NCBI GenBank assembly: GCA_003586115.2 | Contig: QVOM02000119.1 | Location: 48,695,428-48,759,427, forward strand | Direction: 5' to 3' | Source: Salvator merianae | Lineage: Eukaryota > Chordata > Lepidosauria > Squamata > Teiidae | DNA: 64,000 nucleotides | Shown here: one piece after another, positions 49,101 through 61,204 of the stretch | Numbering within the stretch: position 1 is the first letter of the stretch | Layout of the letters: each line of letters opens with the position of its first letter | Notes under the pieces: model-generated | Told to the model about the DNA's origin: nothing | Database searches by the model: none | The model's input: only the letters and a program-made list of their open reading frames with translations | Translations under genes and position numbers: made by a program

Positions 49101-49421
49101 ATGTTTATCTCTGTAGTTATCAAAACTATAGATCTCAACCAAGTTCTTCCACAATCCACACTTTCTAACACTGGCCCACATGCTACTGTCCTTGGGGGCT
49201 AAAAAACTCAAATAAAAACAAACACCTTGGCAATTATGTACGAATTCAGTGATACATCCTTCCAAATATTTCTGATTTCAACTAGTAGAGCAAAACATTA
49301 GGTAGTCACAAAACATTTATCACTCTCATTTATAGTCAGCTTTCCTGGACATGTTAGCTGTGGCAAAAGGAGGAGAAAATATTGTGAAGTAACTGAAGAC
49401 TGTTTACACTCTTGAAAGAGT

Positions 49422-49628
49422 CTTTGTTGTTGAATACCATGGAGTCATGGCCAATTCCTGGTTGATGGCAAGGGGTCCTCCATGGTCACCTCTAGGCAGT
49501 TTTCTTGGCAGAGATTCAGAAGCGGTTTGCTATTGCCTACTTCTAAGGAGATGCTTGGGATCAAACCAGCAACCTACTGCTTTCCAGGCACTTTGCTCTA
49601 CCACTGAGCTATATAGCCACTCCCTGAA
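49422..49628 (-). mobile_element. tRNA-derived SINE (Sauria-type), inverted
   Basis: On the minus strand: tatagctcagtggtagagc (A box), gctggtttgatcccaagcat (B box), body gccaagaaaactgcctagag, and a tail ending caacaacaaag, the BovB-like end. Confidence 0.75.
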
Positions 49629-50435
49629 AGACCCTAAAGAACTTCTTTTACTCTGAATGTCTACTAACTCTACTGAATTCATTCTTCTTGAAAATTAGAA
49701 TTTCAGAAATTAAATATTAGTACTGGTTTCCTTTCTTGCTGCAGCGTTAGAGAAATTCTTGTTGCCTTAGCAACTGAATCAAAATGGGTGATAAATAACA
49801 ATTACATGAGTACTAATTATAACTGCAGGATATGAATGTTGAAGGCAGTGGGATCACAATGAAGCATCATTGTGAAAGTACTTCAGTTTTTTTCTGTTAT
49901 GCTTTCTATTAAAATAGCACAAATTCAGCCCTCAAAAATACAACCATTTAAGCCATAACTGAAGGAATTTTTCAGAATTCTTATAAGATGCTTTAATAAA
50001 GAGATATAAGCAAGGTTTAGCAGGCATCTCAGGTTATTCAGAACTTATTACAAATAACTCTTCAGAAATGTAAAGCATTTAGCTTTAGAATTTTAGCTTT
50101 TTGGTTTTGCTAAGACTATAATTGGGAAAACAATACATCTTCTACCAGCTGCTTCTACCAGTTGCTTCTGCTCTCTTCAGTAGTCAATGAAAACTGCTCT
50201 GGAGCCACAGCAGGACACAAACATAACCTTCCTTCTTGTAGTGATGTATCCAAGCCTGAAGAATCATGACTATGGAAAATGTGGTATCCCCATTGTAGAC
50301 CATAGCATGCATACACCGTGAATTTAGCCTATGGCCTACTTCAATTCACCAAATCAGCTGTAAATGATGGCCTTCACAGGTTCCATGATGAACAGAGAAA
50401 AGACTAGTTCAAAGTGTAACAGAAGCTGAAAGTTG

Positions 50436-50613
50436 TGAGAATTCAAAGATGTAGCTATGCTAAAGTCTGGTTCAGTAATCAAGGTGCCCAGTAGCAGAAA
50501 GAAGGAAGTTGGTAGCATAAGCTTTTGAAGGCTTAATTTACAAAAACTTACGCTACCAACTTCTTTCTCGTTGTTAGTCTCCGAGGTGCTATTAGACCCC
50601 CTTGCTCAATGAT
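50436..50613. mobile_element. MITE-like repeat, fold-back form
   Basis: gaaggaagttggtagcataagc pairs with the right-hand cttacgctaccaacttcttt, and the right end ggtgctattagacccccttg matches the 42640 family. Confidence 0.7.
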
Positions 50614-50663
50614 TTAAGTATTAAGTTCTATTTTGAACCGGTTTGGAATGAACTGGGAAGGTC

Positions 50664-50676
50664 GGGGGGGGGGGGG
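50664..50676. repeat. 13-base G run
   Basis: Uninterrupted homopolymer about 60 bases before the start of the duplicated block. Confidence 0.95.
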
Positions 50677-50738
50677 CTTGATGCTGAACCAAGTTCTCCT
50701 CAAGGGCTGCAGTCGAGTACCAAACTGAACTGAACAAC

Positions 50739-51367
50739 GGGATGTGCAAATAAAATAGTGTGACTCAATCCCCCTCCCACCTTTGCATGTCTGGTCTCCC
50801 CCCAATTCTGCCCTAGCCTCCTGCCATCATGCACTGGCCTGTTGCCCTTTCATATTGACTGTACAGCACTGCTTCACTGCAGTCTGGCACCTCTCCATTG
50901 TGTTTGCAGCCTTACCTGGCTGCAGCCACTGGCTGCGTATAACCAGCCAGCAAGCATGCTTCTGAGCCTATTACCTCTTCCAGGATCATGAGTCTTCCCA
51001 GTGGGCCATGTGCATCTCTACGTCCTGGAAGGGTTTGAATGCAATTAGTCTCTCAGTCCTCCGCTATCAGAAAGCCTAGTAAGTCTCAAAAGCAAACTGG
51101 CAGACTAACAAAAGAAGACACGTGACCAACTGGATTGCCTGCAAAACGAGATATGACAGACCAGGTAAGGCCATGGACACGATGGGGGAATGCTGGGGTG
51201 ATGCTGCACATACAGTGGAAGAACAATGTAGAGCTGGGAGTAATGGGAGGGGGTTGCAAACTGTTTGAAAACTGGCTGGCCAGTTCTAGGACAAACAGTT
51301 TGACCTATAGCTAGTTTGGATGTATTAGGAACTACATCAACCATTTTACATTCATGCATATCCCTAG
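50739..51367. mobile_element. MITE-like element, TAGGGATGTGC-type ends
   Basis: Left gggatgtgcaaataaaatag and right ccattttacattcatgcata followed by tcccta are inverted. Interior not coding. Its left end coincides with the start of the duplicated block. Confidence 0.55.
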
Positions 51368-52370
51368 CAAGACTCAGTACACACAGAAGTCAGCACTTCT
51401 ACACACAGTGCATTACCACAAGGATCAAACACCAGCCTGGATTATTCTAATATTATGAAATGAATTTATAGATGATCAGGCTATAAATGGCTTCCAGTTA
51501 TGAATCAGATGCCTGCAAAGCCTAAGTAATAAATAAATAATATAAATAAACCCTCGTATTAGTATTGTTGTTGAGAGGAAGGCAGCCTTCACACAGAAGC
51601 AGAAGTAGCATGGGTTGTGGGGAAGTGGTGTGGCAACTGTGTACTGTGTTTGTAGTTCACATCATCAAACGTTGGAGTTCTGGATTCATATGAGTATGAC
51701 ACCTGGGATACAAAATCCGCTGTCACAAACAAAACTCTTCTTAACAGATAAAAGTGGTCACATGGACTCAGTTCTGCTTTTGCTTTGCTTACGACCTATA
51801 AGAGTGTATCTTCAAAGGCAAGGACAAGTTGTTCATTTGGATTCCAACTTTAGTATCATTCCACCCAGAACAAAACAATACTGTTCAGGTATGTAGTTAA
51901 CAATTGACTGCAGCAGTGCATCATCATTGCAAAGTGAAAAAACTCAAAATAAACTAGAAAAATAAAGATCAAATTGAAATAAAGATCCAATGGCAGCAAC
52001 TGGTAGACTGGAACTATGAAGTCCTTGCATGAGCTGGGAAAGCATTTCACTGGAAGCCACACTCTTTATGGTGTCAAACAGCATTTTAGCACAATGGATT
52101 AATAGGTGGGCATGATCCATGGGCCACCAATGCTCTGAAGTCTCTAAAATAAAGAGACTGGCAAATCTGGGAAACTCAATAGTGGTCACTAGATTGGAAA
52201 AGATCAGTTTACATTCCAATCCCACAGAAGTTCAATGCGAAATAATGTTCAAATTACCTAACAACTGTACTCATTTTATATGCTGACAGTGTTATACTGA
52301 AAGTTTCAGCAATATGTGAACTGAAAACTTCTAGAAGTGCAAACTGGTTTTCAAAGACACAGGGCATTAG
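51368..52370. other. no recognisable feature
   Basis: AT-rich intronic sequence, also recorded at 55712-56714. Confidence 0.4.
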
Positions 52371-52374
52371 AGAT

Positions 52375-52658
52375 TAAACTGCCAACTACTGCTAGATTAT
52401 GAAGAAGGGGAGTTCAAGAAAACTATCTCCTTCTGTTCATTGACTATGCCTTTGGCTGTGTGGATCACAACAAATTTTGGCAGGTTCTTAAAGAGAGGGC
52501 AAGCCAGACCACCTGTTCCTCAGGAACATGTATGTGGATCAAGAAGCAACAGTTAGAACCGAACATTGGACAACTGATTGGTTCACCTTTCAGAAAGGAG
52601 CAGAACAAGGCTGCATATTGTCATCCTATATATCTAAATTATATGCAGAGTGCATCAT
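52375..52658 (+). mobile_element. BovB (RTE) LINE, RT fragment (left part)
   Basis: The frame reads FIDYAFGCVDHNKFWQVLKE, then TTDWFTF, GAEQGCILSS and LYAEC, the RTE/BovB RT blocks with broken frame. Homology stops near 52658 where antisense CR1 begins. The matching right part is 54245-54815. Confidence 0.85.
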
Positions 52659-52668
52659 TTCTGAGGTA

Positions 52669-52700
<32 letters not shown>

Positions 52701-52787
52701 ACCGCACCATAGATTTATAAAGAGGCACAATGATGTTTGCTGACTTATTTTCTATTCCCTTTCTAATTACCCCTAATATTGAATTTG

Positions 52788-52804
52788 CTTTTTTTTTTTT
52801 TTTT
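52788..52804. repeat. poly-T run differing between the two copies
   Basis: 17 T here versus 18 T at 57133-57150. Confidence 0.85.
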
Positions 52805-53373
52805 TACTGCTGCTGTGGGTCAACACCATCATTCAGCTGTCAACCAGAACCCCAAGATCCCTTTCCTGGTCTGTCACAGAAAGCTCAGCCCCTGTTTACA
52901 GGTGTAATTGGGGTTCTTTGCTCCAGAGTGCATTACTTTGCACTTAATAAGATTGAAGCGCAATAGTCACTTTACTGCCCACTCACCCAATGTCAAGTGA
53001 TCCTTCTGGAGCTCTTTACAATTTCTTTCTGTTTTTACTATCCTGAATAATTTAGTGACATCAGCAAACTTTGCTATCTTACTGCTTACTCCTATTTCTA
53101 GATCATTTCTGAATAAGTTTAAAAACACAGGTACCAAATACTGAACCTTGGGGGATACCACTTTTTATTTCCCACTACTCTTCAAATTTATTACTTGGCT
53201 CACTATTTCGGGTCCTTTAGCCAGGTACCAATCCAGGATAGGACCTGTCCACTTATTCCATGACTGATGAGGGACTTTGTCAAAAGCCTTCTAAAAGTCC
53301 AGATAGACAATGCAAACTAGATCACCTTTATCCATGTACTTTTTGACACTCTGAAAAACTTCTAACAAGTTGC

Positions 53374-54018
53374 ACAAGGAAGGACGCTGAATGCAGTGCC
53401 TACTTTAGAATTATCTAGCATTGGTAAGGAATGCGGGCTGGCATTTTGTTCCCGTTAGCTCTGACACACTCTGGAACACTCTTCTGGAGCAAAAGTGGCT
53501 AATAGGTGACCCTGAGTTGTTTATTCAGCAAAAGAAAAGAAGGTAGGACAAACTGAACCCAAAGCAAGAGGCCAAACAAAGAGAAAGCAGTAGAGGGAGA
53601 AGGCCACTCTACCTACCTATCTCTGAGACTCAGAACTACTCAGGATAAAACCCACTCTTTCCTTATAAACAAAAAAAATGCTATGTAACTTGCCTATTCA
53701 ACCTAAACTATTCTAATAGCTAGGCGGGCATACGGGATTTTCTAACAAGTTGCACAAGGAAGGACTAGAAGCAACGGGATGAAACTGCAGGGGAAAAGAT
53801 TCAGATTAGATGTTAGAAAAAATTTTATGACAGTAAGGACGATCAACCAGTGGAATAGGTTGCCGCAGGAGGTGGTGAGTTCCCCTTTGATGGAGGTCTT
53901 CAAGTGGAGACTGGATGGCCATTTATCGGGGATGGTTTAGGTAATCCTGCATTGCGCAGGGGGTTGGACTTGATGATCCAGGAGGTCCCTTCCAACTCTA
54001 TGTTTCTATGTTTCTATG
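53374..54018 (+). mobile_element. CR1 3' end, sense, inserted in antisense CR1
   Basis: agaagcaacgggatgaaact, gatggaggtcttcaagtgga, gggggttggacttgatgatc, cttccaactctatg, then three tatgtttc-type units: the CR1 3' terminus. Its 5' edge is close to cacaaggaaggac. It is split by the LTR fragment 53386-53739. Confidence 0.85.
53386..53739 (+). mobile_element. LTR fragment flanked by 26-bp direct repeats
   Basis: About 354 bp nearly identical to 63073-63426, the inner part of the solo LTR at 62886, without its first about 187 and last about 14 bases. The same 26 bases (ttctaacaagttgcac... at 53360-53385 and 53740-53765) occur on both sides. Confidence 0.85.
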
Positions 54019-54244
54019 TTAAGCATGATTTACTTTTGCAGAAGCCATGCTGATTTTACTTTAGCAATGCTTGCTCCTCTGTGTGTACTAATTTTATCCT
54101 TAATTATAATTTCCACCACTTTATCCAGAACTGATGTTAAACTGACTGATCTATAATTTTCTGGACCACCGTGGATCCGTTTTGAAGATTGGTGTAACAT
54201 TTGCTTCAGGCAGAGACTGATCTTAGGAAAGGATTATATATTTG

Positions 54245-54815
54245 ACTAGCAGATCATTGCAGACAGTGTCTGCGGCCATGAAATTAAAAGACGCTAGCTC
54301 CTATGGCAAACCTTGGCAGCGTATTAAATAACAGAGACATCATCTTGCCAACAAAGCTTCATATAGTCAAAGCAATGTTTTTCCCAGTAGTAATGTATGG
54401 CTGTGAGAGTTGGACCATAAGGAATGCTGAGTGCTGAATAACTGATGCCTTCAAATTGTGGTGCTGAAGAAGACTGTTGAGAGTCCTTTGGACTACAAGA
54501 ATATCAAATTAATCAAAATGAAAAGAAATCAACCCTGACTGTTCATTGGAAAGCCAAATACTGAAGCTCAAACTCAAATACTTTGGCCACATAATGAGAA
54601 GACAGAACTCACTGGAAAAGATCATGATGCTGGGAAAGATTGAAGGCAAAAGAAGAAGGGGACAACAGAGGATGAGATGGACAGATAGCATCATGGAAGC
54701 AATGAACATGAGCTGCGGCAAACTTTGGGAGACAGTAGAGGACAGAAGGGCCTGGTGTGCTACGGTCAATGGGGTCATGAAGAATTGGACATGTCTTAAT
54801 GACTGAACAACAACT
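54245..54815 (+). mobile_element. BovB (RTE) LINE, C-terminal part and 3' end
   Basis: GHEIKRR, then VMYGCESWTIRNAE in frame pieces, then an open stretch with LKLKLKYFGHIMRRQNSLEK and RRRRGQQRMRWTDSI, the BovB C-terminus, ending gactgaacaacaac. About 90 codons of RT between this and 52658 are missing. Confidence 0.88.
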
Positions 54816-55081
54816 TGTAAGGTATTAGTAATTAGGTACTGGTAACTGCTTAAACATTATGTGGTTATACAGCTGTTCAGCCTTTAGGCTAACATGAGTT
54901 ACACAGAAGTAACAATATATTCCTTATCTTCTGTTAAAAGCTCACATATTTAAGTTCTACACATTTTTTTCAGGCACCTGCTCTCTGGAAAAGAGGTGTA
55001 ACATCTCCAGGGAGCACCATAAACTTTGCTGAGCATTAAAGAAAATTGATGGCAACAAGCTTTAGCCAGGAAAAAATGTTT

Positions 55082-55082
55082 N
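55082..55082. other. single N at a contig join
   Basis: The only ambiguous base in the window, placed exactly at the boundary between the two 4.34-kb copies. Confidence 0.95.
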
Positions 55083-57012
55083 GGGATGTGCAAATAAAAT
55101 AGTGTGACTCAATCCCCCTCCCACCTTTGCATGTCTGGTCTCCCCCCAATTCTGCCCTAGCCTCCTGCCATCATGCACTGGCCTGTTGCCCTTTCATATT
55201 GACTGTACAGCACTGCTTCACTGCAGTCTGGCACCTCTCCATTGTGTTTGCAGCCTTACCTGGCTGCAGCCACTGGCTGCGTATAACCAGCCAGCAAGCA
55301 TGCTTCTGAGCCTATTACCTCTTCCAGGATCATGAGTCTTCCCAGTGGGCCATGTGCATCTCTACGTCCTGGAAGGGTTTGAATGCAATTAGTCTCTCAG
55401 TCCTCCGCTATCAGAAAGCCTAGTAAGTCTCAAAAGCAAACTGGCAGACTAACAAAAGAAGACACGTGACCAACTGGATTGCCTGCAAAACGAGATATGA
55501 CAGACCAGGTAAGGCCATGGACACGATGGGGGAATGCTGGGGTGATGCTGCACATACAGTGGAAGAACAATGTAGAGCTGGGAGTAATGGGAGGGGGTTG
55601 CAAACTGTTTGAAAACTGGCTGGCCAGTTCTAGGACAAACAGTTTGACCTATAGCTAGTTTGGATGTATTAGGAACTACATCAACCATTTTACATTCATG
55701 CATATCCCTAGCAAGACTCAGTACACACAGAAGTCAGCACTTCTACACACAGTGCATTACCACAAGGATCAAACACCAGCCTGGATTATTCTAATATTAT
55801 GAAATGAATTTATAGATGATCAGGCTATAAATGGCTTCCAGTTATGAATCAGATGCCTGCAAAGCCTAAGTAATAAATAAATAATATAAATAAACCCTCG
55901 TATTAGTATTGTTGTTGAGAGGAAGGCAGCCTTCACACAGAAGCAGAAGTAGCATGGGTTGTGGGGAAGTGGTGTGGCAACTGTGTACTGTGTTTGTAGT
56001 TCACATCATCAAACGTTGGAGTTCTGGATTCATATGAGTATGACACCTGGGATACAAAATCCGCTGTCACAAACAAAACTCTTCTTAACAGATAAAAGTG
56101 GTCACATGGACTCAGTTCTGCTTTTGCTTTGCTTACGACCTATAAGAGTGTATCTTCAAAGGCAAGGACAAGTTGTTCATTTGGATTCCAACTTTAGTAT
56201 CATTCCACCCAGAACAAAACAATACTGTTCAGGTATGTAGTTAACAATTGACTGCAGCAGTGCATCATCATTGCAAAGTGAAAAAACTCAAAATAAACTA
56301 GAAAAATAAAGATCAAATTGAAATAAAGATCCAATGGCAGCAACTGGTAGACTGGAACTATGAAGTCCTTGCATGAGCTGGGAAAGCATTTCACTGGAAG
56401 CCACACTCTTTATGGTGTCAAACAGCATTTTAGCACAATGGATTAATAGGTGGGCATGATCCATGGGCCACCAATGCTCTGAAGTCTCTAAAATAAAGAG
56501 ACTGGCAAATCTGGGAAACTCAATAGTGGTCACTAGATTGGAAAAGATCAGTTTACATTCCAATCCCACAGAAGTTCAATGCGAAATAATGTTCAAATTA
56601 CCTAACAACTGTACTCATTTTATATGCTGACAGTGTTATACTGAAAGTTTCAGCAATATGTGAACTGAAAACTTCTAGAAGTGCAAACTGGTTTTCAAAG
56701 ACACAGGGCATTAGAGATTAAACTGCCAACTACTGCTAGATTATGAAGAAGGGGAGTTCAAGAAAACTATCTCCTTCTGTTCATTGACTATGCCTTTGGC
56801 TGTGTGGATCACAACAAATTTTGGCAGGTTCTTAAAGAGAGGGCAAGCCAGACCACCTGTTCCTCAGGAACATGTATGTGGATCAAGAAGCAACAGTTAG
56901 AACCGAACATTGGACAACTGATTGGTTCACCTTTCAGAAAGGAGCAGAACAAGGCTGCATATTGTCATCCTATATATCTAAATTATATGCAGAGTGCATC
57001 ATTTCTGAGGTA

Positions 57013-57044
<32 letters not shown>

Positions 57045-59426
57045 ACCGCACCATAGATTTATAAAGAGGCACAATGATGTTTGCTGACTTATTTTCTATT
57101 CCCTTTCTAATTACCCCTAATATTGAATTTGCTTTTTTTTTTTTTTTTTTACTGCTGCTGTGGGTCAACACCATCATTCAGCTGTCAACCAGAACCCCAA
57201 GATCCCTTTCCTGGTCTGTCACAGAAAGCTCAGCCCCTGTTTACAGGTGTAATTGGGGTTCTTTGCTCCAGAGTGCATTACTTTGCACTTAATAAGATTG
57301 AAGCGCAATAGTCACTTTACTGCCCACTCACCCAATGTCAAGTGATCCTTCTGGAGCTCTTTACAATTTCTTTCTGTTTTTACTATCCTGAATAATTTAG
57401 TGACATCAGCAAACTTTGCTATCTTACTGCTTACTCCTATTTCTAGATCATTTCTGAATAAGTTTAAAAACACAGGTACCAAATACTGAACCTTGGGGGA
57501 TACCACTTTTTATTTCCCACTACTCTTCAAATTTATTACTTGGCTCACTATTTCGGGTCCTTTAGCCAGGTACCAATCCAGGATAGGACCTGTCCACTTA
57601 TTCCATGACTGATGAGGGACTTTGTCAAAAGCCTTCTAAAAGTCCAGATAGACAATGCAAACTAGATCACCTTTATCCATGTACTTTTTGACACTCTGAA
57701 AAACTTCTAACAAGTTGCACAAGGAAGGACGCTGAATGCAGTGCCTACTTTAGAATTATCTAGCATTGGTAAGGAATGCGGGCTGGCATTTTGTTCCCGT
57801 TAGCTCTGACACACTCTGGAACACTCTTCTGGAGCAAAAGTGGCTAATAGGTGACCCTGAGTTGTTTATTCAGCAAAAGAAAAGAAGGTAGGACAAACTG
57901 AACCCAAAGCAAGAGGCCAAACAAAGAGAAAGCAGTAGAGGGAGAAGGCCACTCTACCTACCTATCTCTGAGACTCAGAACTACTCAGGATAAAACCCAC
58001 TCTTTCCTTATAAACAAAAAAAATGCTATGTAACTTGCCTATTCAACCTAAACTATTCTAATAGCTAGGCGGGCATACGGGATTTTCTAACAAGTTGCAC
58101 AAGGAAGGACTAGAAGCAACGGGATGAAACTGCAGGGGAAAAGATTCAGATTAGATGTTAGAAAAAATTTTATGACAGTAAGGACGATCAACCAGTGGAA
58201 TAGGTTGCCGCAGGAGGTGGTGAGTTCCCCTTTGATGGAGGTCTTCAAGTGGAGACTGGATGGCCATTTATCGGGGATGGTTTAGGTAATCCTGCATTGC
58301 GCAGGGGGTTGGACTTGATGATCCAGGAGGTCCCTTCCAACTCTATGTTTCTATGTTTCTATGTTAAGCATGATTTACTTTTGCAGAAGCCATGCTGATT
58401 TTACTTTAGCAATGCTTGCTCCTCTGTGTGTACTAATTTTATCCTTAATTATAATTTCCACCACTTTATCCAGAACTGATGTTAAACTGACTGATCTATA
58501 ATTTTCTGGACCACCGTGGATCCGTTTTGAAGATTGGTGTAACATTTGCTTCAGGCAGAGACTGATCTTAGGAAAGGATTATATATTTGACTAGCAGATC
58601 ATTGCAGACAGTGTCTGCGGCCATGAAATTAAAAGACGCTAGCTCCTATGGCAAACCTTGGCAGCGTATTAAATAACAGAGACATCATCTTGCCAACAAA
58701 GCTTCATATAGTCAAAGCAATGTTTTTCCCAGTAGTAATGTATGGCTGTGAGAGTTGGACCATAAGGAATGCTGAGTGCTGAATAACTGATGCCTTCAAA
58801 TTGTGGTGCTGAAGAAGACTGTTGAGAGTCCTTTGGACTACAAGAATATCAAATTAATCAAAATGAAAAGAAATCAACCCTGACTGTTCATTGGAAAGCC
58901 AAATACTGAAGCTCAAACTCAAATACTTTGGCCACATAATGAGAAGACAGAACTCACTGGAAAAGATCATGATGCTGGGAAAGATTGAAGGCAAAAGAAG
59001 AAGGGGACAACAGAGGATGAGATGGACAGATAGCATCATGGAAGCAATGAACATGAGCTGCGGCAAACTTTGGGAGACAGTAGAGGACAGAAGGGCCTGG
59101 TGTGCTACGGTCAATGGGGTCATGAAGAATTGGACATGTCTTAATGACTGAACAACAACTTGTAAGGTATTAGTAATTAGGTACTGGTAACTGCTTAAAC
59201 ATTATGTGGTTATACAGCTGTTCAGCCTTTAGGCTAACATGAGTTACACAGAAGTAACAATATATTCCTTATCTTCTGTTAAAAGCTCACATATTTAAGT
59301 TCTACACATTTTTTTCAGGCACCTGCTCTCCGGAAAAGAGGTGTAACATCTCCAGGGAGCACCATAAACTTTGCTGAGCATTAAAGAAAATTGATGGCAA
59401 CAAGCTTTAGCCAGGAAAAAATGTTT
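55083..59426. repeat. 4.34-kb segment, second copy (probable false duplication)
   Basis: Starts directly after the N with gggatgtgcaaataaaatag, the same bases as at 50739, and repeats that block to 59426. It then runs on into unique sequence (gtgcctttctgaatatcc). Inference: start of the next contig. It contains the same MITE, BovB, CR1 and LTR pieces as the first copy, shifted by 4344-4345, which I do not list again. Confidence 0.9.
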
Positions 59427-60635
59427 GTGCCTTTCTGAATATCCACTTCTAGTTTCCAGCCTTCAATCTCGGCACATGAGTGAATAAGCATCTGCTCAGA
59501 GTGTAGCAACTACTTGCTAATGGAGCTCAGTGGGAAGGTCTCCAATGATTCCTAAAAGGCCATATGTTCCTCGAAGCTTTGCAGCCATAGCAACTGTTCA
59601 TGACTTCCAGTGTTTTCAAGAAACGCTGTTCAAAGCTTATTCTGTTCTGTAATGTTTCTTGTGCCTTTTAAACAAAAAAGTCTCTTAGATTTGAATTCCA
59701 CTTGTTATCTGATGTTTCCCTCATTATTCCGTTTTTATATTTTTATATACAGTATTGGTCATCAGTTTAAAACTAGTGGTATCACCAAATGAATTTAACA
59801 CATTTCGTCTAAATTGTTCTATGATTTATGTAGCTTTTTTTTTTTAAAAGAAGGCTGCAAATAATTTAGACAAATGTATATATCTATACACATATTCCAG
59901 ATTAAAAGATTCGTTATAATGTTCCATGAAATAGCAAAGACTGTTCTGCAACACTGAATTAATTAAAAGCAGAAAGTATTTTAACCAATACATTTAAAAC
60001 AAACTTTTACTGTGAAACAAAAGCACATGTATTTGTTAAGAAACTACTAACCTTCCTTTTAGGAAGTGCAGCATACTTGTTCAGTTATTCCCGTAAATGA
60101 AGAAGGCATTTATTTTATTTTCTCACTGCATATTGCAATAAAACTAGGTTTATATGTGTGTATGACAGTGCACATGCAAAGAAAAAACAAACACTTCCAT
60201 ATTAGGCAAGTGTGAAGAGATAATTAGAATACTATGAACTGAAACAAGCAAAATATGAGAAGTGTAAGTAAAAGTTAAAATGACCTTGAGCTGAGATCAA
60301 TGCTTGGTAACTATACCAATGAAATTACGTGGTTTTCTTAGTAGAGTAAATATGACAAGAAGCATCACATTTTGAAGACATTCACATTTAAGAATTAGAT
60401 TTAAATAAAGGACTACATTTTGTACTTCCAAATCACAAGACTATTAGCAGCAGAAAGATCAAGGCATAAAATGAGAAATGCAATGGTCAACACAAATGCA
60501 TATGGCAGAAATTAGTGGATACCTACTGAAATAACCTTTGAAATAAATGCATATATTCTTTAATTTATTTCCAAAATTTGTTTTGATGTAGACTTTTATC
60601 AATCTATTGCACCGCTCTCCCCTTCCATTTTGACT
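59427..60635. other. intronic sequence, no recognisable feature
   Basis: AT-rich; begins at the first base beyond the duplicated block. Confidence 0.4.
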
Positions 60636-60639
60636 TTGT

Positions 60640-60800
60640 TGGAATTTTTAATTATTTTAATACTTTAAATTTACAATGTGTGTATGTGTTCTAATGCATT
60701 GAATTTTAATTATTTTAAGTCTGTATTGGTTTTATTGTAATCAGCTGGGAAACCTTAGCATATAGGCAGGATAGCAATACAAATAAATTAAAAAAAAATG
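60640..60800 (+). mobile_element. L2-like tail
   Basis: T-rich stretch ending gctgggaaaccttagcatat and gcaatacaaataaattaaaa, a decayed L2 3' end. Confidence 0.5.
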
Positions 60801-61204
60801 AACTTTAAAAAAAATAATGTAACCCACTCTGCCATAATATAAATAAATATTAGTTGGGCTTGTAATACACCAATATACCTGCTGTATTTGAAGAACTGTA
60901 ACAAAAAACAACAACACATAACCAAACTTTCTATTGTAGGCAAAGCAGGGAGCTCCTGAATGGGTAGGAAGGTTTTCACATGAGTTATTTTTATATTTCT
61001 CTAAATACAAACTCCAGCAGCACGGCCAGCAGAAAACAAACTCAACTATGCAACCAAACAACAGCAGTGCATAAAAGAAGGTGAGTCCAGGGAACCACAT
61101 TAAATATATAGACACATGTGTACTGTTGTCACCATTTAGAGGGCACTGTTTCAGGATCACAGATCAGAAAAAAAGGAAACGAAGTAATAAGTGATTAATC
61201 TAAG

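Larger units (their letters stand above)
52659..54235 (-). mobile_element. CR1 LINE RT, antisense, inserted in BovB
   Basis: The minus translation gives CR1 RT motifs in order: SAWLLQK, NLLEVFQSV, VYLDF, KAFDKVPHQ, PVFLNLFRNDLEIGVSSKIA, KFADVTKLFRIVKT and, further on, KKANSILGVIRKGIENKSAN and SHLEYCVQFW. FADV replaces the catalytic FADD, and there are many stops, so it is dead. Interrupted between SAWLLQK and NLLEVF by 53374-54018. Confidence 0.85.
50739..55081. repeat. 4.34-kb segment, first copy of an assembly-overlap duplication
   Basis: This block is repeated at 55083..59426 with an offset of 4344, becoming 4345 after a poly-T. It ends abruptly at ...aaaaaatgttt immediately before a single N at 55082. 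The differences I see are 17 versus 18 T in the run near 52788, and T versus C near 54985/59330. The two copies are in tandem and in the same orientation. Inference: end of one contig. Confidence 0.9.

Noticed and set aside
54546..54806. 86-codon open frame as a host gene
   Set aside because: It is the BovB C-terminus (LKYFGHIMRR, RRRRGQQRMRW), seen in other copies in the window.
50739..59426. true segmental duplication of a CRADD intron segment
   Set aside because: The single N at the exact junction and near identity fit an unmerged contig overlap better, though reads are needed to be certain.
60741..61160. 139-codon minus-strand frame rich in hydrophobic residues
   Set aside because: Its 3' part runs antisense through an L2-like tail and T-rich DNA, which gives hydrophobic codons by chance. 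The gtgagt at 61080 on the plus strand has no paired exon.
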